A stretch of DNA of 64,000 nt, from NCBI GenBank assembly GCA_963920575.1, contig OY986971.1:12700492-12764491 (forward strand), given 5' to 3'. The stretch comes from Narthecium ossifragum. Its lineage: Eukaryota > Streptophyta > Magnoliopsida > Dioscoreales > Nartheciaceae. The notes under the pieces were generated by a model. It saw only the letters and a program-made list of their open reading frames with translations, ran no database searches and was not told where the DNA came from. The position numbers and the translations under genes are program-made. Below, piece by piece: positions 1 through 9,369 of the stretch; the first letter of the stretch is position 1; each line of letters begins with the position of its first letter.

Positions 1-41
1 GGAGCGGATTGGTGAGGTGGCGTATCGCTTAGCACTCCCCC
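1..41 (+). pseudogene. Ty3/gypsy integrase C-terminal fragment, first half
   Basis: From base 2 the plus strand reads [12 protein letters not shown], the conserved strand just before the tether region of plant chromovirus integrases. The reading stops where a solo LTR begins at 42 and resumes at 9038. Removing one copy of the CCCCC duplication gives the in-frame join ALPPSMASVHPTFHVS. The wording after the join (HPTFHVSLLRKYVPDPSHV) is typical of the Tekay/Del lineage. The rest of this element lies left of the window, so its state there is unknown. Confidence 0.8.
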
Positions 42-1312
42 TATCGCGCCCCGACCCGCGAAAGCCCAACCGGGCCGGGCGACGCGAACCGGAACCTACA
101 AACGCGGAAAAAGAACGATGAGGGTTCCCTCTAACCTATTGGTCTCCCTAGCAATTCACCAAAACACCCTCAATTAAAAACAATATTAAAATAACCAAAC
201 CTCGAACATCAGATTAAAACTCAAAGTGTTAATACACAAATCCTCGGAGAGGGGAAGATTCAAAATACAACATCACTCCCGTATGAGACTAACTAACATA
301 AGGTAAAAGCAATAAACGATCACCACCTCTCAAAAGCCACCAGGCGCCGCCGCACCGCCAACCAACTGCCCGGTAGGGGCCACAGAGGGAGAACTGACGC
401 CTGCACCTGCAAAACGCAGCCCGGGTAGGAGTAAGCACTAAGCTCAGTAGGGATCTACACTACGACACACAGAAGGAAGAGGGAAACGCAACAATGTCGC
501 CTTCAAGTAGGACCTGGGTGTATACAGGGGTCCCATAACCCCACCGCGTGTCCCTGAGGCCCACGATCATGGTCTTTCAGCCGGGCTGGTCACATGTCAG
601 GTCACACTCAATAGCAGGAAACGACACTGCTAACTCTCAACAGGACACATAACACTGTTTGGTGGGAAAAGACACCACTGAGTAGGTAACTCCTCTACTC
701 AAGAGTTTTAGGAACACCGGACACCGGCTACACCTCAGATCCGACTCGAGGCCGACACGACCTCTACAATCATCAAGCCACAAGTGCACCAGTCCTCTAA
801 GCCTATCATCGAAATGACTGGACACCACCATTCAAACCGGGTCCAAACAGCCCAACCCCGGTCCTAGGGCTAAGTCCGAGCTTCCAGCCTCGGGACGACG
901 ACCCAAAGATCACCCACGCCCTAACCAATGCAACTAATGCACACTTCAAGGATGCATGCTATGACATTGATGTGCTGTCGCAGGCACTCAAAAATAAAAT
1001 CAATACTCTTCAAAACAAATGTAGTAGTGCGAGTACGAGTCGATCCCACGAGGAATGCCTAGCCTAGTTTTGTGCTTCGTGAACAAAAAGGGGTTTTGAA
1101 AATGACGAAAAGAAACTAAGAAATAATTAAAATTAAAGAGCGAAGTGAATCAGAAGAACTAACCTTGGTCTAAGTCAACATCCACCATCGGAATCCAACA
1201 ACTGATCATAGATGCAAGTATCAATCAATTCATACCATGAATATTCACCGTTCGAATGAAATCCGAATCTCTCCTCAATCATAGTTAATTAGAAACAAGC
1301 GATCTAATCAAC

Positions 1313-2125
1313 TGTTACGAGAGCAACCATCGCTGAATCCGGCCAGACCAGATCCACGCCCAAACCCAAGCATGGGCGGACCCATGGTCAAGGCTAGATG
1401 GGACCCACGTCCCTTGAGGTGGCTTAGCCAAGCCGGCCTTAGCTGGTTACTACCTTAGTTAGTTCTTAATTGCTTTCCTAGTTGATTTTCTAGTTTGAGT
1501 CCAGTTTATGCTTTGTTTTATTAGTTCCTATTTTGAGTCCAGTTTGTTAGGGAGTTTGAGTTATGATTGAGTCTTAGTAGGAAAGTATGGTTACTTGCTG
1601 ATTAAAGCAAGGTAGTTCTCTAGTTGAAATAGGACTCTCTTGAGGCCTCTATATAAGGACCTCCATAGCTTGTATTAGGTTTTAGGCATTGAAGAATAAA
1701 GTTAGTAGTTAAAGTAGGATATCTTAGGAGTAGTTCTAATTTAATATTCCACCACCACCAGCCCCTCCCACGTTTCTCTCTCTTGCTGGCCTTCTCCACC
1801 CGCCGGCTACCACCATCACCACCGCCGTTCGCCGCTACCAGCCACCGCTCCCATCCCGGCGTCCTCCTTGGCTGCCGGCCCCCCTTCTTCCACCTCTCTT
1901 GGCGTGGATCTCCAAGAGTAACCAGCCAACCACAAGAGGATCTGCAAGGTAACCTCTTCTCTACCGTCTCCTACCTTCAGTCTTCATCTTCCTCGTCGAA
2001 TACCTAGGGTCCTTCTCCTAAAACCCTAAAGGTATCTCTCGACCTAGCCATAGATTTGGCTAAGGAAGAACTGAGACCAGGGAAGAGACCAGGTACACGT
2101 GCCTACGAGAAAGCACGGCGTAACA
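1313..2125 (+). repeat. 5' LTR of the integrase-less gypsy element
   Basis: Starts TGTTACGAG and ends GGCGTAACA; matched by 5610-6422 at the same length. It contains a good TATA box (1650-1656), and transcription would be expected to start about 30 bp downstream. The 3' part (1757-2030) is CT-rich leader sequence. The ORF seen at 1783-2007 lies wholly in the LTR and is not taken as a gene. Confidence 0.92.
1650..1656 (+). promoter_or_regulatory. TATA box of the 5' LTR
   Basis: TATATAA inside CTCTATATAAGGACC, about 340 bp into the LTR. The 3' LTR has CTTTAAAAGG at the same place (about 5946-5953), so two of the roughly nine LTR differences fall in the TATA box. Confidence 0.7.
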
Positions 2126-2127
2126 AC

Positions 2128-2140
2128 TTGGCATCAGAGC
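2128..2140 (+). other. Primer binding site, tRNA-Met type
   Basis: TTGGCATCAGAGC lies 2 bp after the LTR end. It differs by one base from the usual initiator-Met primer sequence TGGTATCAGAGC. Confidence 0.7.
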
Positions 2141-2187
2141 TCCGATCCGTCGGCTGTGCCGCCCAAAGCCTTCCAAAAGCTGCGTGG

Positions 2188-2751
2188 ATGGCCGGAGATA
2201 CCGTCGCGAGTGCTTCCAAGGAGCGGGACCTTTCCGTAACCAGAGAAGAGATCGACGATATCAAGGGATCACTGCTGTCCCTTCATACTGTGCAGCATGA
2301 GACGCATGCCTTGATCCTCGGGCTCTCGGTAAGGATGGCGTTCATGGCCTTGCAGATGCAGGGACAGAGTCCAGGAACGGCGGGAGAGCAAGGTAACCCT
2401 AACCCTAATCCTAACCAGCCTCCTACCACAACTCCTAGTCCCCCTAGGACTCCTCATGAACCAGTCCATATCCAGGAAGGATTCGGCCCTAGTCCCAACT
2501 ACATCTTGGTTGGACCAGGTCCTACTCCTCCCACCCAACCGGCTCAACCAGCCCACACCACACCCCTGGCCGGCCCCACCACCTTAACACCACCACCTGG
2601 CTCCACTGTCCTTCCACCCCCACCATACCAGCCTCTATATCCAACCTATCACCTCCCTCCATACCAGCAGCCTGCGCCCCCTCCACATGTCCCCTACAAC
2701 CCAGCTCCTGCACCACCCCATTACTACCCTCCTCACACCCCACCGGCCTAG
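2188..2751 (+). pseudogene. gag N-terminal part, integrase-less gypsy element
   Basis: The first plausible start after the LTR is the ATG at 2188 (MAGDTVASAS); the frame is open further upstream but only through LTR and primer site. The product has a charged, helical N-terminal part followed by a long proline-rich stretch (about 2390-2748) with NPNPNPN and many PPPP runs. The frame ends at TAG 2749-2751, but the same frame continues directly into the Gag core, so the stop looks like a point mutation (CAG to TAG would explain it). The NP run is encoded by AACCCTAACCCTAATCC, which resembles plant telomere repeats only by chance. Confidence 0.75.
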
Positions 2752-2805
2752 GAGCAGCCCCATGACCCAATCCGTGAGCAACCCCTTGCTGCCCGGATTC
2801 CCCGC

Positions 2806-5298
2806 ATGGACTTCCCCCGCTATGATGGAGCTGCAGATCCTACTCACTGGATCCTGAAGGCAGAGCAGTTCTTCACTTATCATCCTATCCATGAGCGAGA
2901 GAAGGTCCGCTATGCCGCCTATCACTTCGATGGAGATGCCCAGACATGGTACCAACTGTCGAAGGATACGGACGAGTGCGCAACATGGCATACCTTCCAG
3001 CATGCCTTGCACTTGCGCTATGGACCGATGACCTACGAGGACCCCATCGGCGAACTCACTCGAATTCAGCAAGATGGTTCAGTCCGAGACTACCATATCC
3101 GGTTCGATCGAGGTCTAGGTCGTGTTCCACACTTGGCTCGGGACGTGGTACTGAGTCTCTTCATCAGCGGACTGAAACCGGCCATCAGGTACGATGTTCA
3201 GCTCGCTAGACCAGCCACCATAGCCGAGGCTATCAGCTACGCCAAGACTCATGAGGCGAAGCAGTACACGATCCGGCATGCTACGGCAAGGACGACGCCT
3301 GCACCTACCCGTCCAGCCCCCGCTGCCCGTGCCGCGCCCGCAAATTGGAGTTCGAGTGAGACTAGGACTCCTAATCCTACTCAAACTAGGACTCCTAGTC
3401 AGACTCAAACTCTAGTCCGACCTCAACGGAGACAGCTATCTCTAGCTGAACTGCAACAACGAAGAGCACAGGGACTTTGCTTCCAATGTGACGAGCCATA
3501 TACACCAGGGCACCGCTGTAAGCAGTTGTTGAGCATTGAGGTCGTCAATGCGGAACCAGCCATGGAAGCCGAATCTGGGAATCCAATCCCACCTGAAGAA
3601 GAGTCAGGAGAAGATGATGTTCCGGCCGAACCGGAACCCTACATCACCTTCCATGCTATGGTCGGGACCCCTACACCGCAGACCATTCGAGTAAGGGGAT
3701 CCATAAACTCAGTCCCGATCATCTTGCTCATTGATTCAGGAAGCACCCACAACTTCCTGGCAGATCATCTCGCACAGAAGCTAGGTCTCATGCCCCAGAC
3801 TAACCCCGGCTTCCATGTGACTGTGGCCAGTGGTGAACGCTTAGAGTCCCCAGGAAGGTGTCCCAGGGTAGGCGTCCATCTCCAGGGAGTCCTAGTCCAC
3901 GTGGACTTCTTCCTCTTACCTCTACAGGGTTGTGATGCAGTCCTAGGAGCACAGTGGCTGCTAACCCTAGGAGACATTCAGATGAACCTTAAGGAGCTGA
4001 AGGTGAGATTCCATCTCGGCGAGGAGCATATCGAGTTACAAGGGATAAAGGTACCCTCACCCACCAGGGTCTACTCTGAAGCCGCAGCCCTACATAGCAT
4101 CCGTAGGGGAGATCAGGGATGGCTCTGTATGCTGAAGAACAATCCAAACTCAGATCGTCCAGAAGGCCCAACCGGGATCACCCTTGGTGGGAAATCTGAA
4201 GGGGACGTTCCCCTTGACCCTGCTCTGGCCGCCCTCTTGGAGCAATACTCCGACCTCTTCGCTGAGCCCACCGGACTTCCTCCTGCCCGTGAGCATGACC
4301 ATCACATACCATTGAAGCAAGGAGAAGGTCCTGTGAATGTACGGCCCTACAGGTACCCCCAATACCAGAAAACGGAGATAGAACAACAGGTGGCAACCCT
4401 ACTCAAGAACGGTGTCATACGTACTTCATCCAGCCCCTACTCATCACCGGTCCTGCTAGTCAAGAAGCAGGATGGATCATGGCGCATGTGCATCGATTAC
4501 CGAGCTCTCAACAAAGCAACAGTCAAGGATAAGTTCCCTATTCCCGTGATTGACGAGTTGCTGGACGAACTTCACAACGCAGCCATCTTCTCCAAGCTGG
4601 ATCTTCGTTCCGGGTATCACCAGATCCGGATGTACCTACCGGACGTTGAAAAAACTGCCTTCCGTACACACCATGGTCACTATCAGTTCCTTGTTATGCC
4701 GTTCGGGCTGACCAACGCCTCCTCTACTTTTCAGGCATTAATGAACTCCATCTTTGAGCCCTTGCTCCGCAGGTTTGTCCTAGTCTTCTTCGACGATATA
4801 CTAATCTACAGCCGGAGTACGCAGGAGCATCTGGGTCACTTGTCCACCGTCTTCACCATCCTAAGAGAACACCAACTTCTCTTAAGGAAGGACAAGTGTC
4901 AGTTCAGTCAGCAGCAAGTTCGCTACTTAGGTCATGTCGTCTCCCCGGAAGGTGTGGCCATGGATGCTGATAAGATTGCTGCCATGATAAGTTGGCCGTC
5001 CCCTACTACTGTCAAGGAGCTGCGTGGGTTTCTTGGACTTACCGGTTACTATCGGAAGTTCGTACAGCACTACGGGACAATTGCAAGACCATTGACGCAG
5101 CTGCTAAAGAAGGGTAACTTCCAATGGAACCTCGAGGCGGAACAAGCTTTCCAGCAACTCAAGGAAGCCATGATGACCGGCCCTGTTTTGGCCTTGCCTG
5201 ACTTCACCAAGCCCTTCTTAGTCGAGTGTGATGCCTCTTCCTACGGCATTGGTGCAGTCCTCATGCAAGAGAAGAAGCCCATCGCCTACTTCAGCTAG
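2806..5298 (+). CDS. Gag core-protease-RT-RNase H polyprotein segment
   Basis: One long frame (open from 2752; first ATG 2806, 830 codons). Order: Gag capsid-like core (FPRYDGAADPTHWILKAEQF onward, about residues 1-155), a CCHC knuckle CFQCDEPYTPGHRC near 3478, aspartic protease with LIDSGSTHNF near 3727, RT with the FFDDILIYS catalytic motif near 4788, and the start of RNase H (ECDASSYGIGAVLM near 5224). It makes virus-like particles and cDNA in the cytoplasm. The frame ends at TAG 5296-5298, where relatives have Gln (YFSQAL), so the stop is probably a nonsense mutation. Together with TAG 2749 it makes this copy unable to express a full polyprotein without readthrough. Confidence 0.88.
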   Translation: MDFPRYDGAADPTHWILKAEQFFTYHPIHEREKVRYAAYHFDGDAQTWYQLSKDTDECATWHTFQHALHLRYGPMTYEDPIGELTRIQQDGSVRDYHIRFDRGLGRVPHLARDVVLSLFISGLKPAIRYDVQLARPATIAEAISYAKTHEAKQYTIRHATARTTPAPTRPAPAARAAPANWSSSETRTPNPTQTRTPSQTQTLVRPQRRQLSLAELQQRRAQGLCFQCDEPYTPGHRCKQLLSIEVVNAEPAMEAESGNPIPPEEESGEDDVPAEPEPYITFHAMVGTPTPQTIRVRGSINSVPIILLIDSGSTHNFLADHLAQKLGLMPQTNPGFHVTVASGERLESPGRCPRVGVHLQGVLVHVDFFLLPLQGCDAVLGAQWLLTLGDIQMNLKELKVRFHLGEEHIELQGIKVPSPTRVYSEAAALHSIRRGDQGWLCMLKNNPNSDRPEGPTGITLGGKSEGDVPLDPALAALLEQYSDLFAEPTGLPPAREHDHHIPLKQGEGPVNVRPYRYPQYQKTEIEQQVATLLKNGVIRTSSSPYSSPVLLVKKQDGSWRMCIDYRALNKATVKDKFPIPVIDELLDELHNAAIFSKLDLRSGYHQIRMYLPDVEKTAFRTHHGHYQFLVMPFGLTNASSTFQALMNSIFEPLLRRFVLVFFDDILIYSRSTQEHLGHLSTVFTILREHQLLLRKDKCQFSQQQVRYLGHVVSPEGVAMDADKIAAMISWPSPTTVKELRGFLGLTGYYRKFVQHYGTIARPLTQLLKKGNFQWNLEAEQAFQQLKEAMMTGPVLALPDFTKPFLVECDASSYGIGAVLMQEKKPIAYFS

Positions 5299-5609
5299 GC
5301 GTTACCTCCAAGAGAACAAGGAAGATCAACATATGAGAAGGAGATGCGGGCATTGGCGTTGGTTGTCCAGAAGTGGAGACCCTACTTACTTGGCTCCAAG
5401 TTCATCGTCCGAACCGACCATAGGAGTCTCAAACATTTTTGGGAACAGACCTTGTCGACCGAAGCACAGCAAAAGTGGCTTGTGAAATTGCTGGGCTATG
5501 ACTTCGACATCGAGTACAAGAAGGGTTCAGAGAATTCAGTTGCAGATGCCCTCTCCCGAGTGCCACCTCTTAGCCTTGAGGCCAAGGCTCGTTCTGAAGG
5601 GGAAGGGGA
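5299..5609 (+). pseudogene. RNase H C-terminal part, end of pol
   Basis: Continues the same frame after the TAG at 5296: ALPPREQGRSTYEKEMRALA, then RTDHRSLKHF and the terminal DFDIEYKKGSENSVADALSR. All four RNase H acidic positions expected in this family appear to be present across 5224-5560. The frame then reads through the polypurine tract (GAAGGGGAAGGGGA, 5596-5609) into the LTR and stops at 5692-5694. No zinc-binding HHCC domain or integrase core follows. This lack defines the element as non-autonomous. Confidence 0.82.
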
Positions 5610-6422
5610 TGTTACGAGCTCAACCATGGCTGAATCCGGCCAGACCAGATCCACGCCCAAACCCAAGCATGGGCGGACCCATGGTCAAGGCTAGATGGGA
5701 CCCACGTCCCTTGAGGTGGCTTAGCCAAGCCGGCCTTAGCTGTTTACTACCTTAGTTAGTTCTTAATTGCTTTCCTAGTTGATTTTCTAGTTTGAGTCCA
5801 GTTTATGCTTTGTTTTATTAGTTCCTATTTTGAGTCCAGTTTGTTAGGGAGTTTGAGTTATGATTGAGTCTTAGTAGGAAAGTATGGTTACTTGCTGATT
5901 AAAGCAAGGTAGTTCCCTAGTTGAAATAGGACTCTCTTGAGGCCTCTTTAAAAGGACCTCCATAGCTTGTATTAGGTTTTAGGCATTGCAGAATAAAGTT
6001 AGTAGTTAAAGTAGGATATCTTAGGAGTAGTTCTAATTTAATATTCCACCACCACCAGCCCCTCCCACGTTTCTCTCTCTTGCTGGCCTTCTCCACCCGC
6101 CGGCTACCACCATCACCACCGCCGTTCGCCGCTACCAGCCACCGCTCCCATCCCGGCGTCCTCCTTGGCTACCGGCCCCCCTTCTTCCACCTCTCTTGGC
6201 GTGGATCTCCAAGAGTAACCAGCCAACCACAAGAGGATCTGCAAGGTAACCTCTTCTCTACCGTCTCCTACCTTCAGTCTTCATCTTCCTCGTCGAATAC
6301 CTAGGGTCCTTCTCCTAAAACCCTAAAGGTATCTCTCGACCTAGCCATAGATTTGGCTAAGGAAGAACTGAGACCAGGGAAGAGACCAGGTACACGTGCC
6401 TACGAGAAAGCACGGCGTAACA
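5610..6422 (+). repeat. 3' LTR of the integrase-less gypsy element
   Basis: 813 bp, TGTTACGAG to GTAACA, followed by the TSD TCAAC. Differences from the 5' LTR that I can see: three near the start, one in CTGTTTACT, one in GTTCCCTAG, two in the TATA region, one in GGCATTGCAG, one in GGCTACCGG. Confidence 0.92.
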
Positions 6423-8678
6423 TCAACCCTAACTACTAAACAACCTAAGACACGCGTTGTAGATTTAATCTAGTAGCAGCCTTAAAAATAGGGAGATCGA
6501 TAAAGCTAAACAACACAAGCACAAGCGGCTGCATTTAATCTAGTCGAATATTCTTCCTAAGATCTAACAAGATCTGATCAGCAGTAAATTATTAGATCCT
6601 AGTTGCTTCGCAGATTAGAGGGATCAAACAATTCCGGATTTGATATCCAACTTAGCAGTAGATTGCAATGAATAATAAACTAGTAGCGCTCCTAGTAATT
6701 AAACAAGACAATCATGAAAATAAACACAGAAGAATATTCAATACTCAAAGCATAAATTGAACAATAAAAACTAATTAGATCTCACAGTTTTATCGATTCC
6801 GAGGTTTCCGTCTCCTTCGACCAAGTATCAAAGTTTAGCCACGCAGGGCCATGAATAACACAAAAGAAAAGAAAGAAAACAAAAGAAAAACTAAAAAGAG
6901 AGAGGATAGATCCGGCCCTAAGAGGTAGTGGCAGCCTTAAATAATAGAGATAGATGAGTGAGAGAGGGATACGTGGGATAGAGGAATGTGAGAATCCTCT
7001 CCCAACTAATCTTTCCTCTTTTAAAGATAAGCAAATCCCACTAATCAAGGAAAGATCAAATAAACTCCTAATATAACTAGGAAATGTGGTGCTCCCAGCT
7101 GGGATCTTCATGAATCAAATCTGGACTCCAAAGTTGAATCTCGTCCAACCCAAGTGCAGGTGCAGCAATTCCGAGTTTGATGGCTTCATCAATTTTTCTG
7201 TCTTTATTCAGCCTGAATCAGCAAAACCTCCAAATATCAAAGTTGTAGAGCTCTTCCTTAGCTTTCCAATCCATCCTGGATCATCCCAATCAGAGTTTGT
7301 ATGAAGAAGTTATGTTCAAATTACTAACTGCTGTGCAGAATGTCCAGAATTGCTCAATTAGCTTCGTTTTGCACTTTAGGTCTTCAATTGCATCCTAAAT
7401 CAAAATATAAGAATAATGAGTATATTTAGGCACAAAATAAATACAGAAGACTAAACATTAAGGGAGAAAAATATGACATTTTATATTCTCATCAGACATA
7501 CACAAATAAGAAGCAGAGCATGCAACAGTATGTCAAGCATCATATAAGTCTACTGGATCGCTGCAGCGGTACTACCGACCGCTGCCAGCCGATCCGCAGC
7601 GGGTCCCGGCATTACGACGGTACCGCGACCGTCACCCGCGGACTCCTGCAACGGGAAGCAACCCCGAAAACGATGAAGAACAAAACATAATATAATATTA
7701 TATTCTGAAATAAAATATTATATTCAAAAACACCCAAAGCCTCTACCTAGGGGCTAATTGATCCCATCGATCCGACGTCTAACCGACGACGGATTCAAGA
7801 TCTAACTTAGCCACCAGTAGGTGTATCTACCATGATCAACATATCCAAAATTCATAATCATCCAACGGTTGGATTAACGGGAAAATGCTAATCAAAATCG
7901 TTAATCAAACTAACTTACCCATTAATTGCTGCAACGCAGCCCTTCAGAAAAAAATTCATAAGAAATCGTAGAAACATTGGAAAATTATGAAACAAGATGG
8001 AATGAAAAGCAAACGAATAGCTCTACAACTCTTATGTTTATGAAAAGCCAAGATCATATATTCACCGGCCGGAAAACTCGCCGCAAGCCGGCTGTTTCTC
8101 AAGAACAGCAGAAAACCAGAAATCTGAGACTAATCACACATAAAACCTACTCAAATCTCAACTGATTAACATGAAACTTAAATCAGTAATTCTAACAGGT
8201 ATAAGGAATCGAAAAAAACAAGGATCAACAAGATCCAACGGCTAGATCTCACGAAAACCCGAAATAAACACAGTAGGTATAACCCTACCTAGCTGCGCTT
8301 TCCTCGGCTGATTCCCCGCGATTTGATCACCAATAAGCTTCCAAACCACTTCAGGGATTTTTCTCTCGTTGCCACGAATCCAACGAGCCTTAGAACACCG
8401 GAAAAGATGGCCGGAGGAGGGAGAACGGAGGAGAGCAAGGTGGCTGTCGGAAAACAGGGGAAGAACAGAGCTTCGGGAGAGAAAGAAGGAAGGAAGAAGA
8501 AAGAGAGGAGAAGGAGGAAGAGGAGGGGAAGAAAAGGAGGGGAGAGGGGGAGGGGACAGCCGGGAAAGAGGGGAAAAAGTGAGGGAAGGGGAGGGGAAGT
8601 CTTCCCTCTCTGACAGGAGAGAGCAACGGCCAACGGCGGCCGTCCTCGCGAAGCAGAAAAAGCCACCGACTTATGAAT

Positions 8679-8757
8679 GATCGATCCTTCCTCCAGGGAG
8701 GATCGATCCTTCCTCAAGGGAGGATCGATCCTTCCTAAAGGGAGGATCGATCCTTCA
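8679..8757. repeat. 22-bp tandem repeat with GATCGATC core
   Basis: Three full units of 22 bp (8679-8700, 8701-8722, 8723-8744) and a partial fourth. Each begins GATCGATCCTTCCT and ends AGGGAG. Two further isolated AGGATCGATCC boxes follow at about 8789 and 8811. It lies inside the Tekay-like solo LTR; the homologous LTR at 9370 has instead one inverted pair of CGATCGATC boxes near 9608-9635. Confidence 0.85.
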
Positions 8758-9032
8758 TGACGATTTCACAAGGCTTTCCGGCACGAAGAGGATCGATCCC
8801 TTAGCCAGAGAGGATCGATCCTTTGTGTGCTGAAAGCTAAACTTGGGCAAGGACTCAAGCCCAAGTCCGGATCTTTCGATCCCGGGTCCCACTAACCGTT
8901 CTAACCAAACACTAACACATACAAGGCCAGTGTGTGCACACGCGGGTGTGAAACAAACCAACAAGGCGCAATTTACCAAATTGCCCTTGCGGTTTACAGC
9001 GAACCACAGGGGTAGAGGGATAGGTCCTCACA

Positions 9033-9228
9033 CCCCCCGTCGATGGCATCAGTTCACCCCACCTTCCATGTGTCTCTTCTGAGGAAGTATGTGCCTGATC
9101 CCTCTCACGTGATAGATTGGAGCCAGATTGAGGTAGATGCTGATGCAACATTTGAGGAGAGGCCCGTCCAGATCCTTGATAGACAGAGCGAGTCTTGCGA
9201 GGATGTAGAATGGGGGAGATGGAAGTAA
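9033..9228 (+). pseudogene. Ty3/gypsy integrase C-terminal fragment, second half
   Basis: Continues the fragment at 1-41. The reading is SMASVHPTFHVSLLRKYVPD, then SHVIDWSQIEVDADATFEER and PVQILDRQ, the C-terminal tether region of Tekay/Del-type integrases, which binds chromatin or links to a chromodomain. After DRQ the homology ends and the frame meets a stop at 9226-9228. A possible remnant of the very end of pol (IPHLMAEVA) is at about 9343-9369, just before the next solo LTR. Confidence 0.78.
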
Positions 9229-9299
9229 GGAAGATGTGATAGAAGTAGACGGTATAGAACAGAGGATGTAGAACGGGGGAGATGGAAGTAAGGAAGATG
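9199..9299. repeat. 38-bp direct repeat containing a polypurine tract
   Basis: GAGGATGTAGAA, then a GGGGGAGATGGAAG purine tract, occurs at 9199-9236 and 9262-9299 with one mismatch, offset 63 bp. The purine run resembles a gypsy polypurine tract. The stretch from here to 9369 shows no other coding signal apart from the short IPHLMAEVA reading. Confidence 0.8.
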
Positions 9300-9369
9300 G
9301 AAACAGAGGATATAGGAACAGAGAGAATAATAGCAGAGATCGATTCCTCACTTGATGGCTGAGGTAGCC

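Larger units (their letters stand above)
1313..6422 (+). mobile_element. Ty3/gypsy retrotransposon without integrase
   Basis: A structurally complete 5,110-bp element: 813-bp LTRs at both ends, TSD TCAAC at 1308-1312 and 6423-6427, a tRNA-Met-type primer site at 2128-2140, and a polypurine tract at 5596-5609. The internal region codes for Gag, protease, RT and RNase H, in that order, and then runs straight into the 3' LTR about 50 bp after the end of RNase H (ALSR). No integrase is present. By hand count the LTRs differ at about 9 of 813 positions, so insertion was fairly recent. The Gag zinc knuckle and RT are chromovirus-like. It probably moved using integrase supplied by another element. 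Confidence 0.9.
968..7494 (-). mobile_element. Solo LTR of an Athila-type element, interrupted
   Basis: Flanked by GACAT at 963-967 and 7495-7499. Bases 968-1312 and 6423-7494 are the reverse complement of the LTR type seen intact in element C (40034-41688): TGATGTGCTGTCGCAGGCAC at 968 is the reverse of the C LTR end, and TTCTCATCA at 7486-7494 the reverse of its start. The two halves join across the TCAAC duplication of the gypsy element inserted at 1313-6422. The net length is about 1.41 kb. Unlike element C, its U3 part (about 7080-7400) has no GATCGATC palindromes. Confidence 0.85.
42..9032 (-). mobile_element. Solo LTR of a Tekay/Del-like gypsy family, interrupted
   Basis: The interval reads as one long LTR in reverse orientation: its start is at 9032 (TGTGAGGACC on the minus strand) and its end at 42. 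It is flanked by CCCCC at 37-41 and 9033-9037. It matches the plus-strand solo LTR at 9370-11659 along its length, for example the CCGACCCGCGAAAGCC end at 51-66 against 11636-11651, and the direct repeats of the integrase target on both sides. The terminal dinucleotide is TA instead of TG at 42. Excluding the nested insertion (968-7499) it is about 2.46 kb. No internal region is present, so it formed by LTR-LTR recombination. ORFs inside it, such as the purine-rich ones around 8323-8717, are not genes. Confidence 0.85.

Noticed and set aside
1783..2007. 74-codon ORF, repeated at 6080-6304
   Set aside because: Both lie fully inside the gypsy LTRs and have the same sequence because the LTRs are copies; CT-rich leader sequence.
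2395..2416. Telomere-like AACCCTAACCCTAATCC run
   Set aside because: It lies in the gag frame and encodes an NP repeat in a proline-rich region; only three degenerate units, so no telomeric repeat.
8323..8717. Overlapping ORFs on both strands
   Set aside because: They are read from a purine-rich stretch inside a solo LTR, with low-complexity translations and no homology.
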